The notes under the pieces are model-generated. The model was given only the letters and a program-made list of their open reading frames with translations. It searched no databases and was not told the origin of the DNA. From assembly GCA_037969035.1 (NCBI GenBank), contig JBBKWU010000016.1:30458-94457 (forward strand): 64,000 nt of DNA. Direction: 5' to 3'. A program made the translations under genes and the position numbers. The stretch comes from JBBKWU01 sp037969035 (lineage in GTDB: Bacteria; Pseudomonadota; Alphaproteobacteria; Micavibrionales; Micavibrionaceae). This document shows, piece after piece, positions 17,262-25,986 of the stretch; position 1 is the stretch's first letter; each line of letters begins with the position of its first letter.

Positions 17262-19202
17262 TTATGCCCCTTGTGGAAGCTCACCACCGCCGCCAAGACC
17301 GCCAAATTCACCGCCCGTTGGGACAGAAGATTTCGGTGCGCCGTTATTATCATCATCGGCTGGTTCATCACGGATAATCGCCTCACCACGTAGCAATGTC
17401 TGGATATCGTCACCAGAAAGCATTTCATATTCTAGCAATGCTTTGGCAATCGTGTGTAGATCATCGAGCTTGTCTTTCAGGATTTTTTCAGCCGTTTTAT
17501 AGGCTTCTTCCACGATCGCACGTGTTTCGGAATCCACCATCGCTGCCGTATCATCAGACAGGTTTTTGGATTGCGCGACAGAGTGCCCAAGGAACACTTC
17601 TTCTTGATCCGCACCGTAGCGTAACGGGCCAAGCTTGTCCGACATGCCCCATTCTGTGACCATGCGGCGCGCAATGGAGGTTGCTTGCTTGATATCGCTA
17701 GACGCACCCGTTGTCACCATATCGTAACCGAAGATGATTTCTTCAGCGATACGTCCGCCCATCGCCACAGCCAAATCAGCCTTAAGCTTTGCACGGGACA
17801 TTGATATACGGTCATTTTCAGGCAAACGCATCACGAGACCCAGCGCACGACCGCGCGGGATGATAGTTGCTTTGTGGATAGGGTCAGATTCTTTGAGGTT
17901 CACACCGACAAGCGCGTGGCCTGCCTCATGGTAAGCGGTCAGCTTTTTCTCATCATCGCTCATCACCATGGATTTACGCTCAGCACCCATCATGACTTTG
18001 TCTTTGGCATCTTCGAATTCAGCCATGCCAACAACGCGTTTACCACGGCGTGCAGCAAGCAACGCCGCTTCGTTCACAAGGTTTGCCAAATCAGCACCAG
18101 AGAAACCCGGTGTTCCACGCGCAATCACGAGAGGTTCAACATTTTTGGAAAGCGGCACTTTTTTCATGTGCACTTTCAAAATTTTATCGCGACCTTTGAT
18201 ATCAGGCAACGGCACAACAACTTGACGGTCAAAACGACCAGGACGCAAGAGCGCAGGGTCAAGAACATCAGGGCGGTTCGTTGCCGCAATCAGGATAATG
18301 CCTTCGTTGGTTTCAAAGCCGTCCATCTCAACCAAAAGCTGGTTCAATGTTTGCTCGCGTTCGTCATTACCACCACCCAAGCCTGCGCCACGGTGACGAC
18401 CGACAGCATCGATCTCGTCAATAAAGATAATGCAGGGCGCGTTTTTCTTGCCTTGCTCGAACATATCACGGACACGCGAGGCACCAACACCAACGAACAT
18501 TTCAACAAAGTCTGAGCCTGAAATACTAAAGAACGGCACTTGCGCTTCACCCGCAACGGCGCGTGCGATAAGCGTTTTACCAGTACCCGGTGAACCAACA
18601 AGCAATGCGCCTTTCGGGATTTTACCGCCCAAGCGTTGGAATTTTTGTGGGTCTTTTAGGAATTCAACGATTTCCTCAAGCTCTTGTTTGGCTTCTTCGA
18701 TGCCTGCGACATCATCAAATGTCACACGACCATTTTGTTCGGTCAGCAAACGCGCACGAGACTTACCAAAGCCCATAGCACCATTACCGCCCTTGCCTTG
18801 CATCTGGCGCATAAAGAACACCCAAACACCAATCAACAGCAGCATCGGGAACCATGAAAGGAAAATACCCAACGCACTAATTTGGTCGCCATCTTCTTCT
18901 TCGGCCAAGATACGCACGCCTGTGCCTTGCAAGCGATCAACAACGTTTTCGTTATTGGGCACAAGAACGTTAAATTCTTGTCCGCCGCTCGCATAGTGAC
19001 CGCTAATCTCTTGCCCCTTAATGATCACATCAGAAATTTGACCGCCTGCGGCCTCAGCCATGAAATCACTATAGGCGAGTGCGGCTTGGTCGGGCGCGTT
19101 TTGGCTCTGCGTTTCTTGAAACACATTAAACAGAAAGGCCAGAACAAGGCCGATAGCCATCCAAAAAACGAGATTACGTCCAAAATTATTCACAAGCGAC
19201 AT
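17262..19202 (-). CDS. ftsH: ATP-dependent zinc metalloprotease FtsH
   Basis: Inner-membrane AAA+ protease that degrades misfolded membrane proteins and regulators such as RpoH. 646 residues with two N-terminal membrane helices (about 10-26 and 110-131) around a small periplasmic domain. The AAA module has Walker A GSPGTGKT (about 204), Walker B IIFIDEIDAVG and the second region of homology; the zinc site HEAGH is near 425. The tail is Gly/Pro-rich and unstructured. It sits after tilS in conserved order and ends against the convergent SPFH genes. The RpoH-like sigma factor at 22757-23743 may be one of its substrates. Confidence 0.98.
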   Translation of the reverse strand: MSLVNNFGRNLVFWMAIGLVLAFLFNVFQETQSQNAPDQAALAYSDFMAEAAGGQISDVIIKGQEISGHYASGGQEFNVLVPNNENVVDRLQGTGVRILAEEEDGDQISALGIFLSWFPMLLLIGVWVFFMRQMQGKGGNGAMGFGKSRARLLTEQNGRVTFDDVAGIEEAKQELEEIVEFLKDPQKFQRLGGKIPKGALLVGSPGTGKTLIARAVAGEAQVPFFSISGSDFVEMFVGVGASRVRDMFEQGKKNAPCIIFIDEIDAVGRHRGAGLGGGNDEREQTLNQLLVEMDGFETNEGIILIAATNRPDVLDPALLRPGRFDRQVVVPLPDIKGRDKILKVHMKKVPLSKNVEPLVIARGTPGFSGADLANLVNEAALLAARRGKRVVGMAEFEDAKDKVMMGAERKSMVMSDDEKKLTAYHEAGHALVGVNLKESDPIHKATIIPRGRALGLVMRLPENDRISMSRAKLKADLAVAMGGRIAEEIIFGYDMVTTGASSDIKQATSIARRMVTEWGMSDKLGPLRYGADQEEVFLGHSVAQSKNLSDDTAAMVDSETRAIVEEAYKTAEKILKDKLDDLHTIAKALLEYEMLSGDDIQTLLRGEAIIRDEPADDDNNGAPKSSVPTGGEFGGLGGGGELPQGA

Positions 19203-19286
19203 CCTTTGTCAGGAAAGTTAAAAACATTGATACTTTATAGATAATTATAGCGTTTGTCCAAGCAAACAAGGGCTAAAAGTGCGGAT

Positions 19287-20333
19287 TTACGCCATATTTT
19301 CTTTTTCGGCACTTAATGTTTTCCGCTGTGCATCAAGGCGGAAAATAACGCCGCCGAGCGTTGCGGCCTTAAATTCATCAGTTCCGAAAATGCGGGTGCA
19401 TAATTCCTCGCATTTTTCCATGCGCGGTGCGTAATTTTTATCAGGATTGAATTGCGCCATAATACGAAGCAAAACCCGCAAACGAATTTCTTCGGGGTTT
19501 GCGGATAGCGCGTTGTAATCAAATGAGAGAAGCGCAGCGTTTTCGTTCACAATAGCGTTCGTAAAAGCCGTGTCAGTGTATTGCTCAAGCGCAACACGCG
19601 CACGAGACAAACGCGCCGCCGTCACAGAAAGGCGCTTTGCTGTTAACCCCTCCTCTGCCAACGCCGCCGCCGATTTTCGCAAACGTGGGCGGGCGTAATG
19701 ATCGTTTTCATTGCTCGGGTCTTGCACGTAGGAAACGCTCGAGTCTTTGCAATAAGAGAGAATGTCTTCTTTTGTCACGCTGAGGAGCGGACGTAAAATC
19801 ATGAGATCATCATTATAAGGCTGCGCGGGTTGCATACAGGACAAACCATCAAGGCCGCTTCCTTTGGCAAGGCGGAACAAAAATGTTTCGGCTTGGTCAT
19901 CACGATGGTGCGCCACAAACAAATGATGAATATCATGTTCGGCGCAGTATTCCGCCATCATCGCGTAACGATCATGGCGCGCATCTTCCATGATTCGGGA
20001 TTGGGGCTCATCCTTATCAACCGTGCGTGTGAGAATGATATGACGGACATTGGGTAAGTCAGACAACCATAAACCAACTTGGTTGGCTTCGGTTGTTGCC
20101 TCTTCACGCAGGCCGTGATCGAGCGTCATGGCATGGATTTGCACGCCGCTGCTGAGTGCCCATTGTGAGAGAAGATGACACAGCGCCATGCTGTCGGGCC
20201 CGCCTGAGACGGCCACCGCCAAAGGTGCATCGCCAGAGAAATCGCGCAGAGGAAGGAAATCATCAAGTGTTTTGGGAGAGAGAGGTTGCGGCGTTTCAAT
20301 GTCGTCCATTTTACTTTCGCTATCGGTCGGCAT
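19287..20333 (-). CDS. tilS: tRNA(Ile)-lysidine synthase
   Basis: Modifies C34 of the tRNA that reads AUA, changing its decoding and charging to isoleucine. 348 residues. The PP-loop ATP-pyrophosphatase motif AVSGGPDSMALCHLL is at about residues 41-55, followed by MTLDHGLREE and HLFVAHHRDDQAETFLFRL, all typical of the family. The start overlaps the cpoB stop as TAATG, so the two are translationally coupled. Essential in most bacteria; no anomaly seen. Confidence 0.97.
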   Translation of the reverse strand: MPTDSESKMDDIETPQPLSPKTLDDFLPLRDFSGDAPLAVAVSGGPDSMALCHLLSQWALSSGVQIHAMTLDHGLREEATTEANQVGLWLSDLPNVRHIILTRTVDKDEPQSRIMEDARHDRYAMMAEYCAEHDIHHLFVAHHRDDQAETFLFRLAKGSGLDGLSCMQPAQPYNDDLMILRPLLSVTKEDILSYCKDSSVSYVQDPSNENDHYARPRLRKSAAALAEEGLTAKRLSVTAARLSRARVALEQYTDTAFTNAIVNENAALLSFDYNALSANPEEIRLRVLLRIMAQFNPDKNYAPRMEKCEELCTRIFGTDEFKAATLGGVIFRLDAQRKTLSAEKENMA

Positions 20334-21352
20334 TACTTACAGCCCAGTTTTGTCTTTTCTTGCTCGGCACGGTTTAACACAGGGCTATTGCCGGAAGGAT
20401 ACTGGCGGTTAAGCTGCGTAAAGGTAAGGCACGCGCTGTCTTTATCGCCTTTCCCAGCGAGCGACAAAGCAAGCTTCAAAAGGTTATCGGGGCCTTTGGG
20501 GCCGTCAGGATATTTTTGGTAGGCTTCGGCGAATGTTCGTGTGGCTTGATCAAAGTCATTGCGCACATAAAATGTTTCACCCAGCCAATACATCGCGTTT
20601 GCCGATAACACATGGTCAGGATATTTTTTCAAAAATGTTTCGAATGAGGCTTGTGCAGCGACATAATTATTGTCTTTAAGAAGTGCGAAAGCTTGTTCAT
20701 ATTCCGCCGCAGGTCCTTCGTTCAAGGATACAGCCGAGTATGTTGCATCACCAGAGGCACCTTCGGTCACGCTTAACTGCCCCATGGGTTTTGCGCTGTC
20801 GGGTAATTTATTGATCGGCGGTGATGGCATGTCACTGTCGGGAACGACCATATCGTTTTGCGTCAGAGTGTTTGAGGACACGCTGTTCGCATCGTCATAG
20901 TACTCATCATCATAAGTTGTGCTAGGGGTATTGTTGGTGCTGCCTGTCATTATCGGCGCACCGTTATTGGGCGTTGATACGGCGGCAGCTTTTGAGGCTT
21001 CAAGCGTTTCAATACGCTGTAGGGCTTGGGTCAATTTTTCTTGGAGTTGGCGCGTCTCATAACTTTGTTCTTCAACACGCCCTGTTAGGTTGCGCACTTC
21101 ACCCTCGATTTGTCCGAAACGAAGCTCGATTTGCGCACGTCCTGCGGCATCTTCTTCGTCGGCATCAAACAATGTTGACGGCGGCGGCATCATTTCGCCG
21201 CGATAAACGGCATGGTTGAGCGTCTCTAGCTCGTTCTCAAGCCGCTTTAAACGGGCATCCGTGTCGGTGCCATTCTGCGCAAACGCCGGTGCGGACAAAA
21301 CCAGCACCAGCGTTACGCAAATCATTAGTTGTGTTACAGTTTTAACTGTCAC
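20333..21352 (-). CDS. cpoB: Tol-Pal associated periplasmic protein CpoB (YbgF)
   Basis: Periplasmic coordinator of outer-membrane constriction and peptidoglycan synthesis at division. 339 residues: a signal peptide (MTVKTVTQLMICVTLVLVLS, cleaved near APAFAQ), an N-terminal coiled coil (about 30-110), a low-complexity Asn/Ser/Asp linker (about 115-185), and a C-terminal TPR domain (about 215-335) with EYEQAFALLKDNNYVAAQAS and the conserved YWLGETFYVRNDF. It starts 2 nt after pal and runs into tilS. Confidence 0.95.
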   Translation of the reverse strand: MTVKTVTQLMICVTLVLVLSAPAFAQNGTDTDARLKRLENELETLNHAVYRGEMMPPPSTLFDADEEDAAGRAQIELRFGQIEGEVRNLTGRVEEQSYETRQLQEKLTQALQRIETLEASKAAAVSTPNNGAPIMTGSTNNTPSTTYDDEYYDDANSVSSNTLTQNDMVVPDSDMPSPPINKLPDSAKPMGQLSVTEGASGDATYSAVSLNEGPAAEYEQAFALLKDNNYVAAQASFETFLKKYPDHVLSANAMYWLGETFYVRNDFDQATRTFAEAYQKYPDGPKGPDNLLKLALSLAGKGDKDSACLTFTQLNRQYPSGNSPVLNRAEQEKTKLGCK

Positions 21353-21354
21353 GC

Positions 21355-21900
21355 TTAGTCTACCGTTGTTACGCTACGACGGTTTTGTGACCATGCTGAG
21401 GTGTTAGAACCCATAACCGCAGGTCTTTCTTTACCGTAGCTGATTGTGTTTACACGACGTGGGTCAACACCGAGAGCAACAAGATAGTTTTTCACAGATG
21501 TTGCACGACGATCACCAAGAGCCAAGTTGTATTCACGTGTACCACGTTCATCACAATGACCAGCAACAGTTATGTTTGTTGATGGGTATTTTTTCAACCA
21601 TTCAGCTTGCAGCTCAAGTGTGCGCTGTGCTTCAGGTGTTAGGCTGTATTGGTCGTAACCAAAGAATACACGATCACCAACATTCACAACCAAGTCTTGT
21701 TGTGAACCAGGGGCTGGACCATCAATTGCGTATTGATCCATACCGTATTGGTCTTGACCACCCAATGGGCCGTCTGTGATGTCTTCACGTGTTTCCACGT
21801 TAATCATGCCTGCGTCGCTTGTTGCATCATCAGATGAACATGCAGAAACTGTAAATACCACTGCTAGAATGGCTAGTGTGCGGAAGATCATATGCCTCAC
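21355..21900 (-). CDS. pal: Peptidoglycan-associated lipoprotein Pal
   Basis: Outer-membrane lipoprotein that ties the outer membrane to peptidoglycan. 181 residues, with lipobox VFTVSAC-SS (Cys at about 21), a linker rich in Asp, Gly and Gln, then an OmpA-like domain: VFFGYDQYSLTPEAQ, VAGHCDERGTREYNLALGDR and a C-terminal SYGKERP. In most proteobacteria tolQRAB precede pal; here the gene upstream is the sortase-like protein, so the rest of the Tol system lies elsewhere. Confidence 0.97.
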   Translation of the reverse strand: MRHMIFRTLAILAVVFTVSACSSDDATSDAGMINVETREDITDGPLGGQDQYGMDQYAIDGPAPGSQQDLVVNVGDRVFFGYDQYSLTPEAQRTLELQAEWLKKYPSTNITVAGHCDERGTREYNLALGDRRATSVKNYLVALGVDPRRVNTISYGKERPAVMGSNTSAWSQNRRSVTTVD

Positions 21901-22039
21901 TCCTTCGCGTTAAAATAACATTATCAATCCGACTCAATAATTAGAGACTTCCTAATCAAGAGTCTAGTCCTAGTTTACGTCTATCCCAGAATTACACAGG
22001 GAAATTTCAAGTGCCGGTCAAAAAGCCATTTTTCACCCC

Positions 22040-22678
22040 TTATAACGTACCGTTAGGGGCGTCCACATTTGGTGCCATTTCTGACGTCATTTGCGGTGGG
22101 GCTTTATATTCCCGCGCGACAACAACATATTTCAGTGCCTTATCATCTTGCCAGTTTTCCGATGGGTAGCTGGCGGAGAGCAAAAGAATACTTTCGTCAC
22201 CAGACACCGGAACATGTATTTCACCGACGCGTGTTACAATAAGGTTATCGACATAGTATGCTGTCGTCTTTCCTTCTAACGTTTCCAATTCGAAAATAGT
22301 TCCCGCATTTAAATCACGCAAGAATCCGAACTGTAAATCGCGGCGGCCTGAGATCAGGCTGATGCCCGCCTCGCCTGGTAAATCTGTGCCATCATGCCAT
22401 CCGGGAGCATAGCTCAATACATGGCTGTCTTGTCCTTGCATCACCACAAATGATTCGTGCCGATCTGGAAATGTCAGTTTTGCCACAGGGTGACTGCCGA
22501 ACCACGGCCATGGCTTCGCATTTTCGCCCGTTGCGCGCGCATTTTGCCATGATTTTTCAATCAGGTAATGCGGCATTTTTTGACCGATCTTAGCCAGAGT
22601 CGCGCCATCTATATAGATTAACGCCGCGCAAGATAATGTAATTGTGAAGCATATTGCGAAAAGAATTTTTCGAGCCAT
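22040..22678 (-). CDS. Class GN sortase homologue lacking all three catalytic residues
   Basis: 212 residues with an N-terminal membrane helix (about 4-24) and the landmarks of Gram-negative class GN sortases: KPWPW (about 55-59), a GWHDGTDLPGE segment, then FLRDLNAGTIFELET. The catalytic-His motif GHRDT reads GRRDL (Arg112), the catalytic-Cys motif TCYP reads SASYP (Ser170), and the catalytic Arg of LRYVV is Lys183. The fold appears intact and the frame is undamaged, so it is probably a maintained non-sortase rather than a decaying gene. No typical GN sortase target with a C-terminal sorting signal is visible in the window. Role unknown. Confidence 0.82.
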   Translation of the reverse strand: MARKILFAICFTITLSCAALIYIDGATLAKIGQKMPHYLIEKSWQNARATGENAKPWPWFGSHPVAKLTFPDRHESFVVMQGQDSHVLSYAPGWHDGTDLPGEAGISLISGRRDLQFGFLRDLNAGTIFELETLEGKTTAYYVDNLIVTRVGEIHVPVSGDESILLLSASYPSENWQDDKALKYVVVAREYKAPPQMTSEMAPNVDAPNGTL

Positions 22679-22756
22679 GTGATTCTCCCTGTCGTCTGAA
22701 CAGTTTTAATGACAGATTAGGGCGAAAATATGGACAGAGTAACTTTATCTGTATTT

Positions 22757-23743
22757 TTATATTTTTAATTTGAAATTAGGGTCATTCTTCATCGCCGCCG
22801 CAATTTTTGTGACCATGGGATGAAACGCGCCCAATTTACCAGACGCTATTCTATGAAAGGCCTTACGCAATTTTTCCATGCCTTTAACTTCAATCTGACG
22901 AATACGCTCTTTAGACACATCATATTGCGTACCAAGATCTTCGAGTATTTTGGGATCATCAAGCAAACGACGCTGTATCACGATATCTTTTTCGCGTTCA
23001 TTCAAAGAACCAAAAGCCTCTAATAGTATACTGCGACACACATCAGCCTCATCTTGCTTCTCATAGGCATCCGCCGCTTGCAGCGAGTCATCTTCTATTG
23101 TGTCCTGAAAGGTCATCGTCGCGCCGTCATCATTTACAGGCACGCTCAATGACGCATCACCGCCACTTAAGCGCCCCGCCATATGTTTAACCTCCGCAAC
23201 AGAGACGGTTAACTTGCGATCGCTATCATTGATTTCATCGGTTAAGGCTTGCCAATGTTTGTCTTCATATTGGGGCGTGTCCATAACTTGATAACGTTGC
23301 TGAATAACCTGCATGGCCTTGCGCAGACTAAAAAACAACGTTTTATGTGCCGCCAACGTTCCTATTTTTACAACTGAATGTTGCTTCATGGCATGCTCGT
23401 TAATAGACGCCCTTATCCAGTGCACAGCATAAGTTGCAAAACGGAGCTCTTTTCCTTCAACTTTATCGGGATCGTATTTAACGGCAGCCTTCAACAGACC
23501 TTCAAACGCCAATTGCCTAATATCCTGTTCCGATAACCCATATCCATTATATTGTCTGGCCTGACTTAATCCAAAACGCATATGCGCCTCGACCAATTTA
23601 TTGCGGGCATCAATGTCTTCATAATCGCGCCACGCGCGGCCAAGCTGCGCATCTTCGCCTTTTGCCAACATCGGGATGGCGCGCACCTGATGATAAAATG
23701 TCATGGTTTCGCTATCTGGTATATTTTGTTCTTGATTTGACAT
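22757..23743 (-). CDS. RpoH-like (sigma-32 family) RNA polymerase sigma factor
   Basis: 328 residues. Region 2 reads LVEAHMRFGLSQARQYNGYG and FATYAVHWIRASINEHAMKQ; the RpoH-box-like stretch TLAAHKTLFFSLRKA follows; region 4 has LNEREKDIVIQRRLLDDP and the helix-turn-helix DLGTQYDVSKERIRQIEVKG. RpoH-type factors direct heat-shock or envelope-stress genes and are usually controlled by FtsH, encoded 3.5 kb away. It is longer than a typical RpoH and has an acidic insert near 215-235, so it may be a specialised paralogue. It stands alone between sirB1 and the sortase gene. Confidence 0.9.
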   Translation of the reverse strand: MSNQEQNIPDSETMTFYHQVRAIPMLAKGEDAQLGRAWRDYEDIDARNKLVEAHMRFGLSQARQYNGYGLSEQDIRQLAFEGLLKAAVKYDPDKVEGKELRFATYAVHWIRASINEHAMKQHSVVKIGTLAAHKTLFFSLRKAMQVIQQRYQVMDTPQYEDKHWQALTDEINDSDRKLTVSVAEVKHMAGRLSGGDASLSVPVNDDGATMTFQDTIEDDSLQAADAYEKQDEADVCRSILLEAFGSLNEREKDIVIQRRLLDDPKILEDLGTQYDVSKERIRQIEVKGMEKLRKAFHRIASGKLGAFHPMVTKIAAAMKNDPNFKLKI

Positions 23744-23820
23744 GTTTGTCTTTTCATCCCTGTTTCATAAACAGATAATTATTAACATAACACGCCATCA
23801 TTGCGCAAATTTAATTGTGG

Positions 23821-24684
23821 TTATAGCCCGAGCGTTTGCCTTATATGCTGTAAAAGCAATGCGGCATCATGACGATCTTGATCAACGGGGGCTTTGTTGA
23901 TGTAGTCCTCTAGGGCTTCCATCGCGAGTTCCGCCTTGCCTGTGCGGGCATAAAGAACACCAGCATCGAGCTTTAAGCGATATTCATGCGGAGCAATCAG
24001 CAACAGCAACAGCACCGTTTCCAATGCGCCTTGGTAATCTTCCATCTCGATCTGGCGGATTTTAATGTTGTTTTGCAGTCGTAATAATATGTCACGGTTA
24101 TTGGCGGCTTCGTAATAGCTGGTTGATAACTCAGCCTGCGGCCCCAACGCTTTTTTCAAAAGCTTGCGCAAATCTTGCGCTTGCATGATTTTACAGCCCT
24201 CAAACGGATCAAAAATCAAACGCTGCCCGTCCATCTCCATCCGCACCAGAAAATGCCCCGGCCAGTTAAGCCCCACAATGTTCCAATCACACGCAGAGGC
24301 CACGACGATGTAGAGTATCGAAAGCGTAATCGGCATGCCTTTGCGGCGATCAATCACACGAACGATATCGGCGTTTTCAAGGTCATCATAATTTTCGATA
24401 TCGCCCTGATATTCATATTCGTAACAGAGGATTGTTTTCAATGCCGCAAGACGCGTTTCTGGGGAATCAATATCGCCCGCAGCGATCAAGCGCTTGTGCT
24501 CTTCGCCAACGGAGATGGCTAATTTCTTAATGTGATTTTTATAACGGTCAAGCGAAAGGCCTTGGTGACGGACAGCAGACAGGTACAAAGCCCCTTCGTA
24601 GAGCGGGATGTCGTCAGCATCCATATGACCAAAGCCCTCGAGATGCTCTATCAATATGTCTTTATCTGCCGCAAAGTTTGTCAT
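23821..24684 (-). CDS. SirB1-family protein (transglutaminase-like fold plus TPR)
   Basis: 287 residues. The N-terminal SirB1 domain has LSLDRYKNHIKKLA, RVIDRRKGMPITLSILYI and LNWPGHFLVRM, followed by IFDPFEGCKIMQAQDLRKLL. The C-terminal part (about 205-285) is a TPR-like helical repeat that includes YRLKLDAGVLYARTGKAELA. Widespread in proteobacteria without an agreed molecular function. Cytosolic by composition. It lies 40 bp upstream of dolP on the same strand and may share its transcript. Confidence 0.88.
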   Translation of the reverse strand: MTNFAADKDILIEHLEGFGHMDADDIPLYEGALYLSAVRHQGLSLDRYKNHIKKLAISVGEEHKRLIAAGDIDSPETRLAALKTILCYEYEYQGDIENYDDLENADIVRVIDRRKGMPITLSILYIVVASACDWNIVGLNWPGHFLVRMEMDGQRLIFDPFEGCKIMQAQDLRKLLKKALGPQAELSTSYYEAANNRDILLRLQNNIKIRQIEMEDYQGALETVLLLLLIAPHEYRLKLDAGVLYARTGKAELAMEALEDYINKAPVDQDRHDAALLLQHIRQTLGL

Positions 24685-24724
24685 GGATATGTGGTGATGC
24701 CTTTTTTATGACGGTTCTAACTTA

Positions 24725-25528
24725 TTAATCCCACTCGGGGTAAGGCTTTAGCGGAACAGGCTGTAGCTGCTCTGATTCAACCTGCCCTGAACTAGACCCT
24801 GTATAATATGTGTCTGTCGGATAGGCAGAATCAGCGGGTGGTGGTTCATAGGCTGGTGCCGTAACTGCGGGGCGGTAATTTCCTGTGTTCACGTCATTTG
24901 AAGGCGCAGAAGACATCGATGAAGATTGTCCTGCGTCATAGAAACCGCCGATGTCTTCGCCGCTCATCTTCACGTAGCTGATCACTTGCTTCACATGCGG
25001 AACGGTACGCGCCGTTTCAATCACTTTGTTAAGCTCTACTTGATTTTGCGCAACACCCATCAAATAAACTGTGCCTTGCACGGTATCGATGGAATAATTG
25101 ATCGATTGCACTTCGCGATCAAACGTCAGACCTGCACGCAGACGCGTTGTAATCCATTGGTCGCGAACATATCCAGGGAAGCCATCACTTTTGGCAACGC
25201 GAATTTCGTTGATCACCTGACGCACGCCCTCGACTTGCCATGCAAGACGAACGGCCTCAACGCGATGATCTGGGTTTTGCACAACGCCCGTAATTAAAAC
25301 GCGGCCTTGATCTACATTCAGGTTCAACTTAGAGAACGTGCTGATATCATATCTAAACCACTGATCGCTTATCATTGCCTTGAGCTTTAAATCTTGCGCG
25401 GCTCCCGAAATACCACCTTCTTGTGCGGCAGCAATGCCGAGCGTTGCCCCTGCGCCCGCAACAATACCAACGGGTGAGCACGATGAAACCGCGAAAAGGC
25501 CGATCATCAAAAGCATTATATGTCGCAT
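24725..25528 (-). CDS. dolP: Dual BON-domain lipoprotein (DolP/YraP-like)
   Basis: Outer-membrane-directed lipoprotein that in E. coli supports envelope integrity. 267 residues with lipobox AVSSC (Cys at about 17) and two BON domains: one with VDQGRVLITGVVQNPDHRVE and one with IDTVQGTVYLMGVAQNQVEL. The C-terminal tail of about 65 residues is rich in Ser, Pro and Tyr and is longer than in E. coli DolP. The order dolP-yraN-rsmI facing an LpoA-like gene matches the E. coli yraM-yraN-yraP region, which supports the assignment. Confidence 0.92.
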   Translation of the reverse strand: MRHIMLLMIGLFAVSSCSPVGIVAGAGATLGIAAAQEGGISGAAQDLKLKAMISDQWFRYDISTFSKLNLNVDQGRVLITGVVQNPDHRVEAVRLAWQVEGVRQVINEIRVAKSDGFPGYVRDQWITTRLRAGLTFDREVQSINYSIDTVQGTVYLMGVAQNQVELNKVIETARTVPHVKQVISYVKMSGEDIGGFYDAGQSSSMSSAPSNDVNTGNYRPAVTAPAYEPPPADSAYPTDTYYTGSSSGQVESEQLQPVPLKPYPEWD

Positions 25529-25593
25529 GGTAAGTATCCTCTAGGCTATTGAACGTGGCGCGCAGAATCGCGCGGAAATAGAATCATTACGTA

Positions 25594-25986
25594 TTATGTA
25601 GCGGGTCGCCATGCATTGTCCAGATGACGAACGAAAAATGGTGGCGACATCGCAATAAAATCAAACCTCATCCCCAGCCCTTGCGCCGCAGGATGGCGGG
25701 ATACATAATCTTGCGCGGCGCGTTCGATACGTGTTTTCATTTTGTGGGTAACTGCGGATAAGGCATCATCACCACTTTGTCGTGCCTTTACCTCAACAAA
25801 CACAATCGCGTTTTTGTGGCGCGCGATAATATCAACCTCGCCATAGCGGGTTTTGTAGCGTGTTTCTAAAATGCGGTAGCCCTTCGCACGCAAATACCAC
25901 GCGGCAAGGCTTTCGGCGATAAGACCTGTTTGATGCGCGGTTCTTACTTTTGTGTGCTTGTTATGCTTATTGCTTGTTCTTTTCAT
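25594..25986 (-). CDS. yraN: YraN family (UPF0102) nuclease-fold protein
   Basis: 130 residues from the ATG at 25986 (MKRTSNKHNKHTKVRT); the open frame extends further upstream but would overlap rsmI more. The endonuclease-like core is clear: GLIAESLAAWYLRAKGYRIL, then YGEVDIIARHKNAIVFVEVK, which contains the restriction-endonuclease-type D...ExK residues. The exact role of the family is not settled. The start overlaps the 3' end of rsmI by 20 nt, so it is translationally coupled. Confidence 0.93.
   Translation of the reverse strand: MKRTSNKHNKHTKVRTAHQTGLIAESLAAWYLRAKGYRILETRYKTRYGEVDIIARHKNAIVFVEVKARQSGDDALSAVTHKMKTRIERAAQDYVSRHPAAQGLGMRFDFIAMSPPFFVRHLDNAWRPAT

Noticed and set aside
17396..19244. 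Long plus-strand frames inside ftsH, including one of 213 codons
   Set aside because: Antisense shadows of ftsH; no signal and no independent support.
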